Source of the DNA: a virus
Length of the DNA: 24,288 nucleotides
IMG/VR virus record: IMGVR_UViG_3300006751_000131
Location: 1-24,288 of that record
Direction: 5' to 3' (one strand)
How positions within the stretch are numbered: the stretch's first letter is position 1; every line of letters starts with the position of its first letter. The notes under the pieces were generated by a model, which searched no databases, was not told the DNA's origin, and saw only the letters and a list, made by a program, of their open reading frames with translations. Positions 1 through 8,763 of this stretch are shown piece after piece. Position numbers and translations under genes: made by a program.

Positions 1-407
1 GCTTGTCTTTCAGCCATTTGATTAGCGGCTTCTTGTTTACCAATTGATATAGCAGCTTTTTGAGCATCTAGAGAACCTGTATTAGCCATTGTTTGGGCTA
101 AAGCAGCGATACCAGATCCACCTGCAGCACCTCTCATTTGGCTTAATATATTTGCTTGGCTTTGTTGTTGTTGTTGTTTCATGAAATCAGCTTCCTGTTG
201 ATTAACAGTTAGATCTTCCATTTTATTTTCTAGATTAGCAAAAGGATTACTTGTATCTAATTGAGAAAATTGCTCCTTTCTTCTATCCATTTCAGCTTTA
301 GCTTTCTTTCTTTCTTTCTCAGCAGCTTTCTTTTGCTTAGCACCAGATATAGCTTCAGCTACTCCACCGCCAACCAAAACAGCCGCGCCTACTATTAAAA
401 AACTCAT
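1..407 (-). CDS. Probable internal (ejected) virion protein, 3' end beyond window
   Basis: The reading frame opens with an ATG at 407 and stays open for 135 codons to the window edge, so the C-terminus is missing. The first ~22 residues are hydrophobic and glycine-rich (MSFLIVGAAVLVGGGVAEAI). A Lys/Glu/Ala-rich helical stretch follows at about 24-45, then a run of five glutamines near residue 80, and an Ala/Gln-rich helical region. A short Gly-rich membrane-seeking N-terminus followed by long Ala/Gln/Lys helices is typical of podovirus internal core proteins of the T7 gp14 or P22 ejection-protein kind, which leave the head with the DNA and cross the cell envelope. The position at the end of the tail module fits. 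The start follows the stop of the cupin-like gene by three bases and has an A/T-only leader with no Shine-Dalgarno. The role is inferred from composition and position; a plain structural coiled-coil protein is the alternative. Confidence 0.65.
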   Translation of the reverse strand, partial: MSFLIVGAAVLVGGGVAEAISGAKQKKAAEKERKKAKAEMDRRKEQFSQLDTSNPFANLENKMEDLTVNQQEADFMKQQQQQSQANILSQMRGAAGGSGIAALAQTMANTGSLDAQKAAISIGKQEAANQMAERQ

Positions 408-410
408 ATC

Positions 411-863
411 TTATTTATTTTTATTAATGTATTCTTCATATTCTCTAAAATCTTTAGCTACAATCTCTTTTTCTAACCATTCTATATCTTGTGAGTTTGT
501 AGGATTTTTATGTATATTTACAAATATTGATTCTTCATTTGCGTATATAACTCTTTTTGTTCCTGGTGTTGCAACCACATAACACGGAGCTATATAATCT
601 TCTATAGTATTTTCTGTAGCAACAGATATGTGACCAGTTAATAAAAACCAAACATGTAAATGTTTGTGAATTGCTCCAACAACAACTGATCCGGTTTTCA
701 TAGACATTTGTCTAACATATATGCCGTCCGCAAAAGTATGTTTTAATGGAAATAATTCCGAGTCTTGATGAGTAACTATATCAACCTCATCGGCTTCACT
801 TATCAACATCGATTGAAAATCTAAGATTTTCTTTCGAGAAGATAGCTTTATATCTTTATTCAT
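411..863 (-). CDS. Cupin-like protein in tail module
   Basis: This is a 150-residue protein. The centre (about 45-118) reads as a small beta-barrel of the cupin type. A first motif has closely spaced histidines H66, H68 and H70 (GAIHKHLHVWFLLTG), and a second has Pro-Gly-Thr-Lys-Arg near residues 100-104, followed by a strand ending in an Asn-Ile-His. In classic cupins motif 1 has a Glu and motif 2 a His as further metal ligands. Here Trp/Phe stand near the Glu position and Arg at the His position, so metal binding is uncertain. The C-terminal ~30 residues are charged and helical. It sits between a small tail protein and the candidate internal virion protein, so it may be virion-associated or an enzyme carried in the late operon. 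The substrate is unknown. I rely on motif shape only; the fold call is moderate and any catalytic claim would be a guess. Confidence 0.6.
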   Translation of the reverse strand: MNKDIKLSSRKKILDFQSMLISEADEVDIVTHQDSELFPLKHTFADGIYVRQMSMKTGSVVVGAIHKHLHVWFLLTGHISVATENTIEDYIAPCYVVATPGTKRVIYANEESIFVNIHKNPTNSQDIEWLEKEIVAKDFREYEEYINKNK

Positions 864-905
864 ATTTAATTTAATTTATAGTTAAATAATCACACTTTTT
901 TGCAA
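864..905 (-). promoter_or_regulatory. A/T-rich leader with weak promoter-like elements
   Basis: This gap upstream of the cupin-like gene reads, in the coding sense, TTGCAA, then 19 bases, then TATAAA, and then AAATTAAATTAAAT directly before the ATG. The two hexamers are roughly sigma-70-like, but the spacing is long and the composition makes chance matches easy. The lack of any purine-rich Shine-Dalgarno is clear. The leader is probably a translation-initiation region; promoter activity is speculative. Confidence 0.2.
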
Positions 906-1265
906 TTATTTACTACTTTCAAACGTGTCTACACCAACACTAAATAACTCAGAAGTAGTAGTCGATGTATTTTTAAATTTAACTTCTGCATAATAACCTA
1001 AAATACTGCTTAGATTTGCTTTATTATCTTTACTAAATAATATAAAAGGAGTACCAGGAACACTACCTATTAGTGCGTTTCCTACAGTAATAGTATTTGT
1101 GCCTTGGTTTATAGCTGTTATAACACCAATCTCAACTATATCAGTATGTAATCCGGTATTAAATCCTCCACTTGCTATTTGACTGTCTATATAATAAGCT
1201 GTATCACCAATTTGTACAGATGTATTTAATGTATTTGCGAATGTTAATGTTATTGTTGCTGGCAT
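906..1265 (-). CDS. Small tail-associated structural protein
   Basis: This 119-residue protein is rich in Thr, Ser, Asn and Gly, and alternating hydrophobic residues suggest an all-beta fold. It has no signal peptide, membrane segment or cysteine. The segment at about 40-72 (IVEIGVITAINQGTNTITV) resembles the short beta repeats of phage tail and fibre proteins. The C-terminal part reads ILGYYAEVKFKN followed by a Ser/Thr stretch and ends FESSK, a type of C-terminus I associate with small virion proteins of uncultured marine phages. It begins two bases after the stop of the giant stabilization/hub gene, so translation is probably coupled and the product may sit on the tail tip or hub. The exact function is unknown; the structural role is inferred from composition and position. 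Confidence 0.6.
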   Translation of the reverse strand: MPATITLTFANTLNTSVQIGDTAYYIDSQIASGGFNTGLHTDIVEIGVITAINQGTNTITVGNALIGSVPGTPFILFSKDNKANLSSILGYYAEVKFKNTSTTTSELFSVGVDTFESSK

Positions 1266-1267
1266 AT

Positions 1268-4200
1268 CTATGAAGTTACTGTTATAAAATTAGGTTGTAT
1301 AATTATATTTCCATTAGGAGAAGCAGTACCATATTTCTTAACTCTAAGAGTACCTGTTACAGTCACCACACTAGTTGTAGCAGTTGCCGCAAGATTTATA
1401 AATTCATATTCCCAATCACTTGATATTCTTATTAACTCTCCAGCGGCCATACTCGCTGTTGTTGTAGCGTTAGATATTACAATATCTGCAGCATTAACCG
1501 TATTAACAACTGTATTAGCTGGTATTCTTCCTTGGCCATCATCATCTTCTACCTTCATACCAGTCTTAATACCAATTATACTAGTTATTTCTATCGTAGT
1601 TTGTCCTATAGCTTCACTTCCTGTAAGAGAATATGTTTTTTCAGCGCCAGTTATATCAAGAACAGAAGATGGTTGACGATTTAAAGCTACCGATGTTATA
1701 CCTTCGTTTTTAGTCCAAGTAAATGAAAACGGATGATCTTGATTATAAGGTGTTGTTAGTTGTTGTTTGGTAGGCATACTAACAGCTGTAACAGTTGCAG
1801 CGGTGGTATTTGCAAGTGTACCTGGAGTAAGAGTAGCATTAACAGCTGGTGTTATAAGTAAGTTTAATTCGTTTATAGCATCAGCTACACTCGCTGTATC
1901 AATAGTTAAAGCCGTTCCTCCAGTACCAGCCGCCATATATGCAGAGTATGTAGCAGTTTCACTTGTTGAAGGCATATCAATTATTACTTGTTGAGAAGCG
2001 CCTAGTGTATACGTAATAGTTTTTACGTGATCGGTTCCCGGAACACCTTCACCAGTAGCATCAAAAGTTTCGCTTACAAAATCATAATAATGTGTAAGAG
2101 CGCCCTTAGCTTCATTTAGTTTTACAAAGTACAATTTCGCATTACCAGCGGCATTTGCGCCTGTAGTTACCGTTACTTGGCTACTTGGTAAAGCAGTTTC
2201 ACTTGAAAGAGATAGCGAAGTAACTTTATTTCCTATGCTAGTGCGCGTTACAAGCGCTTGAGAACTGTAATTTAAACGTATATCGTGTATAAAGCTACAG
2301 AAATTACCCTCACCCGAGATAGGATCTGGATCTAAACCACTAACTCCAACTGGTGGTGTATAGTAAATTTTAACTTTAGTGCTTTCTATCATTCCGGAAT
2401 TGTTCCCAGTGTAATAAGTATCTGTTACTGTAAAGTTATAGTAAGGTTCCCAAGGAGTATTTATCGCTCTAGTAAACCACAAAGGTTCTATACCTTTACT
2501 ATTACTTCTAGGTACTAAATGATAACCGGCGTCAGCCGTTATAATATATTCAGCTATTTTAGTAGAAACCCCTTGTTGAACAGTTCCACTCCATTTATCA
2601 GTTGACATTTGGGCATTAGGAACAAAAGGTATGTTATCTGTTCTTGTTATTCCCGTAACAGGACTTTGAGGAACTATTGCAACCTTATCAACGCTAATAC
2701 CGTTATCTTCTTGATATGTTACATGTAAGCAAGCTTCTCTATAAATCTTTCCACCACCTGATAATGTTGCCGCGTGATCTACATCATAATATTTAATGTA
2801 ATTGCTTGCGGGCATTGTAAAACTAGGATAATAAGCTCTCGCTCTTACAGTATTACCAGGATCATTAGCTATACCAATATTTGTAAATTCAACTTTACTA
2901 ACGCCACTTGAAACAGTATCACCAGAACTAAAAGTACTATCAGCATTCCAAGGATTGCCTTCTCCTGTATCAGCATCTGCGGTATATATGTATACAGTTG
3001 AGTTTCCACTACCAGTAGTAGTAGTTATTCCACCTGGAACACTAAAATTAGCAGCATCTAAATTTAAACCAGAATAAGTAAGAACACCTTTAGAGTTTGC
3101 TGTAACATTAGTTATAATAGTATCTAAATAACCAGCGGCTATTGTGGCTCCAACTACCCCAGTTCGAGTTAAATCTGGAGTGGTAGTCCAATCTGTAGAA
3201 TCAGCACTTGCATCCCAAGTTGCTCCACTTGTTGGTGTTGCTCTAGGATACACCTGTATTGCGTATGGCGTTTCTGCAGTTCCATCAGTAGTAGTGCTCG
3301 CTAACGTATCTAATCCTTGAACTGAAAACTCTCGTTCATCTAAATTAGATAATGTTGTAGCAACACCTTTTATTGTACTAAACCACTTGCCTTCTTTATT
3401 TTTAAACTCTAAATCTTCAACTTCTTGTAAATCTGTAATAATAGATTCTGTATACCAACCGGTTTTTGCATTTAAATTATAGTATTCTTTATCTGTATAA
3501 CTAACACCACCTTGACTTACAGTTGTAAATTGAGTAATTCTTGCTTGTGAACCTTCGTAATTTATTGTTCCAAAACTTTTTACAGCTCCAGGTTGATCAT
3601 TAAACATTAGTGTAACATCAGAATAATATTGGGTTCCATAAAAATTATTAGCTGTAGCGTTGGTATGATGTTGCCACATACTACCCTCATTCCATGTGTA
3701 GTATTCATTATTCATGCTGACGCCATGTTCTGGACCAAACGATTTAAAACTTACCCAACCTTTTGTTAATTCATTAAAACTAACTGTTGTTTTAACTGAT
3801 CTAAATTGTTGATACCAATTTTTAGTTCCAAATGTTAAATTATATTCGTTCTTTTTATCATCATATGTACCTACAATTTCTGATATGTCTTGAAGATTAT
3901 CATTAAAATAATCTTTCATACCAATATCAGATATACTTCTAATAGTTGCATTGCCTTCTAAACTTAACACTTGGCCTCTCATTTGATCACACCAATACAT
4001 ACCATGTGGTGTTACTGCTAGTGATTCTGGATTTGTAGAAATTCCATAATCACCCATTATTGGCGTAGCTTGACCTATAACTTTATTACTAGCTATTAGT
4101 TGTGGATTTCCATCAGCTTTATATATAGCGTCTTTATCTGTTGTTAAATTTAAAACTTTATCTTCACAAAAAGCTATTGTATTAGTATCTCTACCTACAA

Positions 4201-7200
4201 GCCTTTGTAGTGTTCCGTGTCTAGGACTTAAGTCTTTTGTTATTGGTTCTGCTTGTATAAATTGATTAAGATTATTAACTCCACTTGTTGAGTTAAATAT
4301 ACCAGACCATATTAATCCACTACTTCTATGTTCTTCAGCATAAGGTTCTGCTAAAACAGTAGATGCTTTAACACCATTTCTAAGTTGAGGAGCGTTATAG
4401 TCATCTCTAACTCTATCAGATTCTATACCGTTACCAAATTGCCAACAATTATGAAAACCTAATACTAGAGGTTGATGATGAGGTGCTCTCCAAGGTTGAT
4501 AAGCAAAAGGTGTTGCTGTGTTATAAGGCTGTTTACCAGTGACAACTTGAATGATTGTATCGTTATCACTTGCAGCGCTTCCAGAATAAGTAACTATTTT
4601 ACTACCATCATATCTATTTATTCTAATCCATCTATCAATAGCTAAATCAGATGTTAGCGCTGGTGATAATGTTAAATTTGTTAAATCTCCATTAGAAGGT
4701 TGATTAACCGCTGTAACTGTAAAGTTTATTACCTCACCAAATGTATCTGACGCAGCATCATCATCAACGTGTAAATTTCCAGATGAATCTGTAAGCTGTA
4801 ACGTAGAATATAAAGGTATTAATAATTCGTTATTTCTATGAGTAACATCTAATGGTATTGAGCCAGACGCTTCATAATATATGTCTAATCCAATATCTTC
4901 TTTTGGTTCTGTTTCCCATATAGCTGGATCTTCAGTTGACATGATAGAACCACCAGCCATTATATTAAGATCTTGTTGTAAAATATCTATTGGCGTAGTA
5001 GTTGATCCATCAGGTCTATTCGCACTCAATGGATCCCAAGTTGCAACATCTACAACTCCAAAATATGGTCCTGGCATGATTACCCCATCTAATCTTTCAA
5101 ACCTAATAACCATTTGTCTTTTTTGACAGTGTGACTTACTAGTATTACAAGTTTTGCAAGTAGTATAACGATGATAATTATATGCGGTTCTTTCACCACG
5201 TCTATTTCTTACTATATACACGGTACGAGTAGGATCAGCTCTAAATCTAAATAGAGTTCCAGCTGTTCTCATTGCACGGTGAAGTCGTAGAGCAGAGTGA
5301 GTTGATCCTAAATCACCATCAGCAGGGTCTAATCTATCCCATCCACCATTAAAACCAAGATGTAATTGACTGTGATCTGAAAAATGTTGAAAACAACCAT
5401 AGGTAGAATTCGAAGAACCTCCACCATAAGTAGTAGGCGACGAAGATTGCATCATATGTGTTGAACTAACACCAGGATATGAGTTGTGAAATCCACTTCC
5501 CGTTGTCCAACCATCACCTACTCTATGTCCTGCGCCGTCTATATACCAATTATTTCTTTGTCCAGATGTATCTGTTCTCCATTTCCAATACTGTTTTGTT
5601 CTTGTTCTAGCGTCACAATCTCCCATTCGACCACTACTAACACCGAAAGAACCAGTCATATCGTAGAAATCATAACTATTACTATTTCTCCATCCATCAT
5701 CTTCACCACCACCACGGTGATATGTATGATTTGATTGATTTGCAGATGGATGTAATCCCTCCGATTTATCAGGATGTGTTATAAGACCCACGTTGAAAGT
5801 ATCTATTATTGTAAAACTTGAACTATCCTCAAACTCTCTCATTACAGCTTGTTGTAATAGTAAATCTTTATATACTTTTACAAAAAATCTTCCATCAAAT
5901 TCTGGTCTAGGTTCTACGATGTGCTCTATAATTTGTACAGAATATGTTGGACTTGTAAAATTATCAGTTTGGTCAGCAGTATCACCAATAGCTTGATCTA
6001 TTTTTATAGATATGTTTCCACTAATAACTCTTATAGCTACAATACCAACAAACTCAGATCCCGCAATATCATTTCCTTCTGACGCGGTTATTCTTGCAAA
6101 AGCATTACCACGTGCTATTTTAGGATATGTGGTAGTTAAAAAATCACTACCAAAAGCAGCGTAAAAAGTGGCATCATCAACTAGTATATTAGTTGCTACA
6201 GCAAGACCCCCTCCCGTTGTATCAAGTGTAGCTGCGGAACCGTGTGGCTTTTTTTCTGTTTTAACAAAAAGTGGTGCGTCTTCTGATATAGCTATTACTT
6301 TATATCTACCAGTTTCATATACAGCTTTATTGGCATCATGTTCATTTTTAAGTATTAAGAATGTTTCTTCGTCGACTTTATTTCTTTCTGCAGAAGGAAA
6401 CGATAACCAAACGTTACCATCTTCAGCATCGTACCAACGATCCATTGCTAAATTATAATATTCGTTTGAAGTTTCTTTTACATAATACTTCATGTACTTA
6501 GCCCAAACTGGAGGTGGTGATGAGGGATTTAATCTAGCCCTTAAACTATTAGAATATGCAGACCATTTTTTATCTAGTGTTATACTACTACTTTCTTTTG
6601 GCACTTGCACGGGTGTTTCTCTTCCGTATTCATCAGCAAAAACAACCCCAATTTGATAAGTTCTTAATGTTTTACAAGATTTTTGAGGTTCCTCTATATC
6701 TGAGAAAGATCTTGAATGCCAAATATGACTCCAGTCTATATCTAACTTTAGATCAGCGTTTATATCATAATTTTGTTTATAATTACCATATACTAATCTA
6801 TTTGATGACATCTCCTGAGTTAATGCTGACTTAGGAACATTATCCCAAGGTCTTAATAATTGATTAGAAGGAATAACCGCATGAATCATTTCTGATGTTA
6901 ACACGTAATTACCTCTGTTATAATTACTAGACGCTCTATCTGGCCATTGCGGTGCGCCATCTTTTCTTTTTACTTCTTTAACCGTGTATATATTTGTACT
7001 ACCCTCTTCTTTGTATAATAGATCTACTTGAACAACATCTTTTGGTATTAAAGCAAATTCATGGAAATAGTTTTTAAGTTTTAAACTTCTCAATCTATTT
7101 GTCATACCTAAGTTATAGCCTTTCTTTGCCATGTAATCAAAATCACCTGGTAGAAAAGCAACTTCAGTCCAAGGAGCAAAACACGAATATTCACCATCTT

Positions 7201-8755
7201 GGTATTTCCATCTATATGAAAATCTAGGGAACTTAAACTCAAATAATGTTGGTTTGTCTTCTAATCTTACCATCCAATTTTGATCAGTATCTGGAACCGT
7301 ACTAGATATTGATAAAACACTTATATCATAAGGACCAACGCTTCCACCGTTGTTAGGCATTCCACTAGGTGCATCCTTTACAGTAACCCTAACAAGAGCA
7401 TTGTCTTCTGGAAAATTTTGTGGTGGTAAAGTTAAATCATTACAATAAATCAAAACATCTCCAACTCTAAAGTCGACAGGATCTGAAAAATAGACACCAG
7501 AAATAAAATGATCTACTTCAAATGGTTCGTCATCATTATCAGTCCATTTCGTTGTAGCAGTTGCACCTGAAGAGGTACCAGTTTGAGAATATACTAGATT
7601 TGCTGTTGGTTCTGGAGTTGTAGCGGTTGGATCAGGAGTTCTATCTATAGAGGTAGTAGACATTTCTAATTCTAAAGGAAACTTAGGGGATTTTTTTATT
7701 ACCGTTATATTTTCTAAAGTTGACCATTCTGGTCTAACATTTTGTCTATTTAAGGCGGTTTCGTAACCAAAAAGATCGGCGGTACTAATAACTACCCTAG
7801 TATGAAAATTAGCATTACCACCAGCGTCTGCTGCATTGATAACTCCAGAAGCAAGAGTGTTTCCAGTATTACTAGCGTGACTACCTAGTTGGGCATCTGT
7901 CCAACCAAGCGCTTGTGTTGTTCCACCTGTACCCAGTATACTTCTTTCAATATGTATTTTCTTAGGTTCACTAATGCCGTCTGTCCAAAATATCATTCCA
8001 TCTAAGTGATTTATAGAATGTATTTTTTGTAATGCTTCAAATTGAAGTACTCTTTCCCCAAATTCAGATTGAAAATATATACTTTCACTTGCGGCTATTG
8101 GTAAAACTGCACCACTAGAACCATTATCCCATAAATAATCATGATAAATTTTCCATCTACTATTACCAGTGTCATATACAACATCTGTTACTAATACATT
8201 GTCAGAGATATATATTGAATATGTAGATCCATTAGTTATAGTAGCGCTTCTAACGGTTATACTACCACCTGTATTATTTGTAAATGTACCACTAATATGC
8301 ATGCCAACTCTAACACCGGTTGTATTTGTTGAACTTCCACCATCTGGTATAGTAAAGTATTTATTTGAAGTATTAGCTAAGCTTTGTGTTGTCTTTACGC
8401 TATATATATCTACAAATACATATTTTGTAGTTTTTAATATTGTATTATATTCTATAATATAATCTTTTTTCACTAGAGGTTGATAGCCCTTCATACCACC
8501 ACCAGCTACAAAATAATATATTAAATCTTTTTCAGGAAGAGGCATAACACCAACACAAGTAGAGTAATCATCTGGAACAACACCATCAGTTACTTCACTA
8601 TTACCCAATAGCGTTTGTAAAGATCCTACATCAGAACCGTCAGATGTAGATATCTGTATATTATTGGCATCACGATATTGACCAGCGGGTACAACCCTCT
8701 CGTCCATATCTTTATTCATCTTTGCCCCAGAAAAATCTCTTTTAAATTCAGCCAT
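1268..8755 (-). CDS. Giant tail stabilization / hub protein (P22 gp10-like N-terminus)
   Basis: At 2495 residues this gene fills almost a third of the window. The N-terminus (DFSGAKMNKDMDERVVPAGQ, then YRDANNIQIST) is the opening I know from stabilization proteins of crAss-like and other podoviruses, related in role to P22 gp10, which plugs the ring beneath the portal and holds the fibres. Residues ~1005-1155 are a Gly/Ser/His/aromatic-rich low-complexity stretch. A Cys/His cluster follows: C1200, C1203, H1209 and C1210. A conserved-looking block lies around 1490-1650 (phrases such as GLIWSGIF and HGMYWCDQMRG), which may be propeller-like. From about 1830 to the end the protein is Thr/Ser/Ala-rich with beta-sandwich-like repeats. 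No membrane segment or signal is apparent. It starts eight bases after the preceding ring-protein stop. Most known stabilization proteins are much shorter, so this is probably a fusion of hub and additional tail or adhesin domains. Identity of the N-terminal part is fairly firm; roles of the rest are inferred. Confidence 0.75.
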   Translation of the reverse strand: MAEFKRDFSGAKMNKDMDERVVPAGQYRDANNIQISTSDGSDVGSLQTLLGNSEVTDGVVPDDYSTCVGVMPLPEKDLIYYFVAGGGMKGYQPLVKKDYIIEYNTILKTTKYVFVDIYSVKTTQSLANTSNKYFTIPDGGSSTNTTGVRVGMHISGTFTNNTGGSITVRSATITNGSTYSIYISDNVLVTDVVYDTGNSRWKIYHDYLWDNGSSGAVLPIAASESIYFQSEFGERVLQFEALQKIHSINHLDGMIFWTDGISEPKKIHIERSILGTGGTTQALGWTDAQLGSHASNTGNTLASGVINAADAGGNANFHTRVVISTADLFGYETALNRQNVRPEWSTLENITVIKKSPKFPLELEMSTTSIDRTPDPTATTPEPTANLVYSQTGTSSGATATTKWTDNDDEPFEVDHFISGVYFSDPVDFRVGDVLIYCNDLTLPPQNFPEDNALVRVTVKDAPSGMPNNGGSVGPYDISVLSISSTVPDTDQNWMVRLEDKPTLFEFKFPRFSYRWKYQDGEYSCFAPWTEVAFLPGDFDYMAKKGYNLGMTNRLRSLKLKNYFHEFALIPKDVVQVDLLYKEEGSTNIYTVKEVKRKDGAPQWPDRASSNYNRGNYVLTSEMIHAVIPSNQLLRPWDNVPKSALTQEMSSNRLVYGNYKQNYDINADLKLDIDWSHIWHSRSFSDIEEPQKSCKTLRTYQIGVVFADEYGRETPVQVPKESSSITLDKKWSAYSNSLRARLNPSSPPPVWAKYMKYYVKETSNEYYNLAMDRWYDAEDGNVWLSFPSAERNKVDEETFLILKNEHDANKAVYETGRYKVIAISEDAPLFVKTEKKPHGSAATLDTTGGGLAVATNILVDDATFYAAFGSDFLTTTYPKIARGNAFARITASEGNDIAGSEFVGIVAIRVISGNISIKIDQAIGDTADQTDNFTSPTYSVQIIEHIVEPRPEFDGRFFVKVYKDLLLQQAVMREFEDSSSFTIIDTFNVGLITHPDKSEGLHPSANQSNHTYHRGGGEDDGWRNSNSYDFYDMTGSFGVSSGRMGDCDARTRTKQYWKWRTDTSGQRNNWYIDGAGHRVGDGWTTGSGFHNSYPGVSSTHMMQSSSPTTYGGGSSNSTYGCFQHFSDHSQLHLGFNGGWDRLDPADGDLGSTHSALRLHRAMRTAGTLFRFRADPTRTVYIVRNRRGERTAYNYHRYTTCKTCNTSKSHCQKRQMVIRFERLDGVIMPGPYFGVVDVATWDPLSANRPDGSTTTPIDILQQDLNIMAGGSIMSTEDPAIWETEPKEDIGLDIYYEASGSIPLDVTHRNNELLIPLYSTLQLTDSSGNLHVDDDAASDTFGEVINFTVTAVNQPSNGDLTNLTLSPALTSDLAIDRWIRINRYDGSKIVTYSGSAASDNDTIIQVVTGKQPYNTATPFAYQPWRAPHHQPLVLGFHNCWQFGNGIESDRVRDDYNAPQLRNGVKASTVLAEPYAEEHRSSGLIWSGIFNSTSGVNNLNQFIQAEPITKDLSPRHGTLQRLVGRDTNTIAFCEDKVLNLTTDKDAIYKADGNPQLIASNKVIGQATPIMGDYGISTNPESLAVTPHGMYWCDQMRGQVLSLEGNATIRSISDIGMKDYFNDNLQDISEIVGTYDDKKNEYNLTFGTKNWYQQFRSVKTTVSFNELTKGWVSFKSFGPEHGVSMNNEYYTWNEGSMWQHHTNATANNFYGTQYYSDVTLMFNDQPGAVKSFGTINYEGSQARITQFTTVSQGGVSYTDKEYYNLNAKTGWYTESIITDLQEVEDLEFKNKEGKWFSTIKGVATTLSNLDEREFSVQGLDTLASTTTDGTAETPYAIQVYPRATPTSGATWDASADSTDWTTTPDLTRTGVVGATIAAGYLDTIITNVTANSKGVLTYSGLNLDAANFSVPGGITTTTGSGNSTVYIYTADADTGEGNPWNADSTFSSGDTVSSGVSKVEFTNIGIANDPGNTVRARAYYPSFTMPASNYIKYYDVDHAATLSGGGKIYREACLHVTYQEDNGISVDKVAIVPQSPVTGITRTDNIPFVPNAQMSTDKWSGTVQQGVSTKIAEYIITADAGYHLVPRSNSKGIEPLWFTRAINTPWEPYYNFTVTDTYYTGNNSGMIESTKVKIYYTPPVGVSGLDPDPISGEGNFCSFIHDIRLNYSSQALVTRTSIGNKVTSLSLSSETALPSSQVTVTTGANAAGNAKLYFVKLNEAKGALTHYYDFVSETFDATGEGVPGTDHVKTITYTLGASQQVIIDMPSTSETATYSAYMAAGTGGTALTIDTASVADAINELNLLITPAVNATLTPGTLANTTAATVTAVSMPTKQQLTTPYNQDHPFSFTWTKNEGITSVALNRQPSSVLDITGAEKTYSLTGSEAIGQTTIEITSIIGIKTGMKVEDDDGQGRIPANTVVNTVNAADIVISNATTTASMAAGELIRISSDWEYEFINLAATATTSVVTVTGTLRVKKYGTASPNGNIIIQPNFITVTS

Positions 8756-8763
8756 GCTATATT

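Noticed and set aside
1767-8462. Plus-strand open frames of 67-97 codons opposite the giant tail gene (for example 6168-6458, 6556-6834, 8169-8462)
   Set aside because: They lie wholly inside a clearly coding minus-strand gene, have composition typical of antisense frames of Thr/Ser/Gly-rich genes, and no leader or domain.
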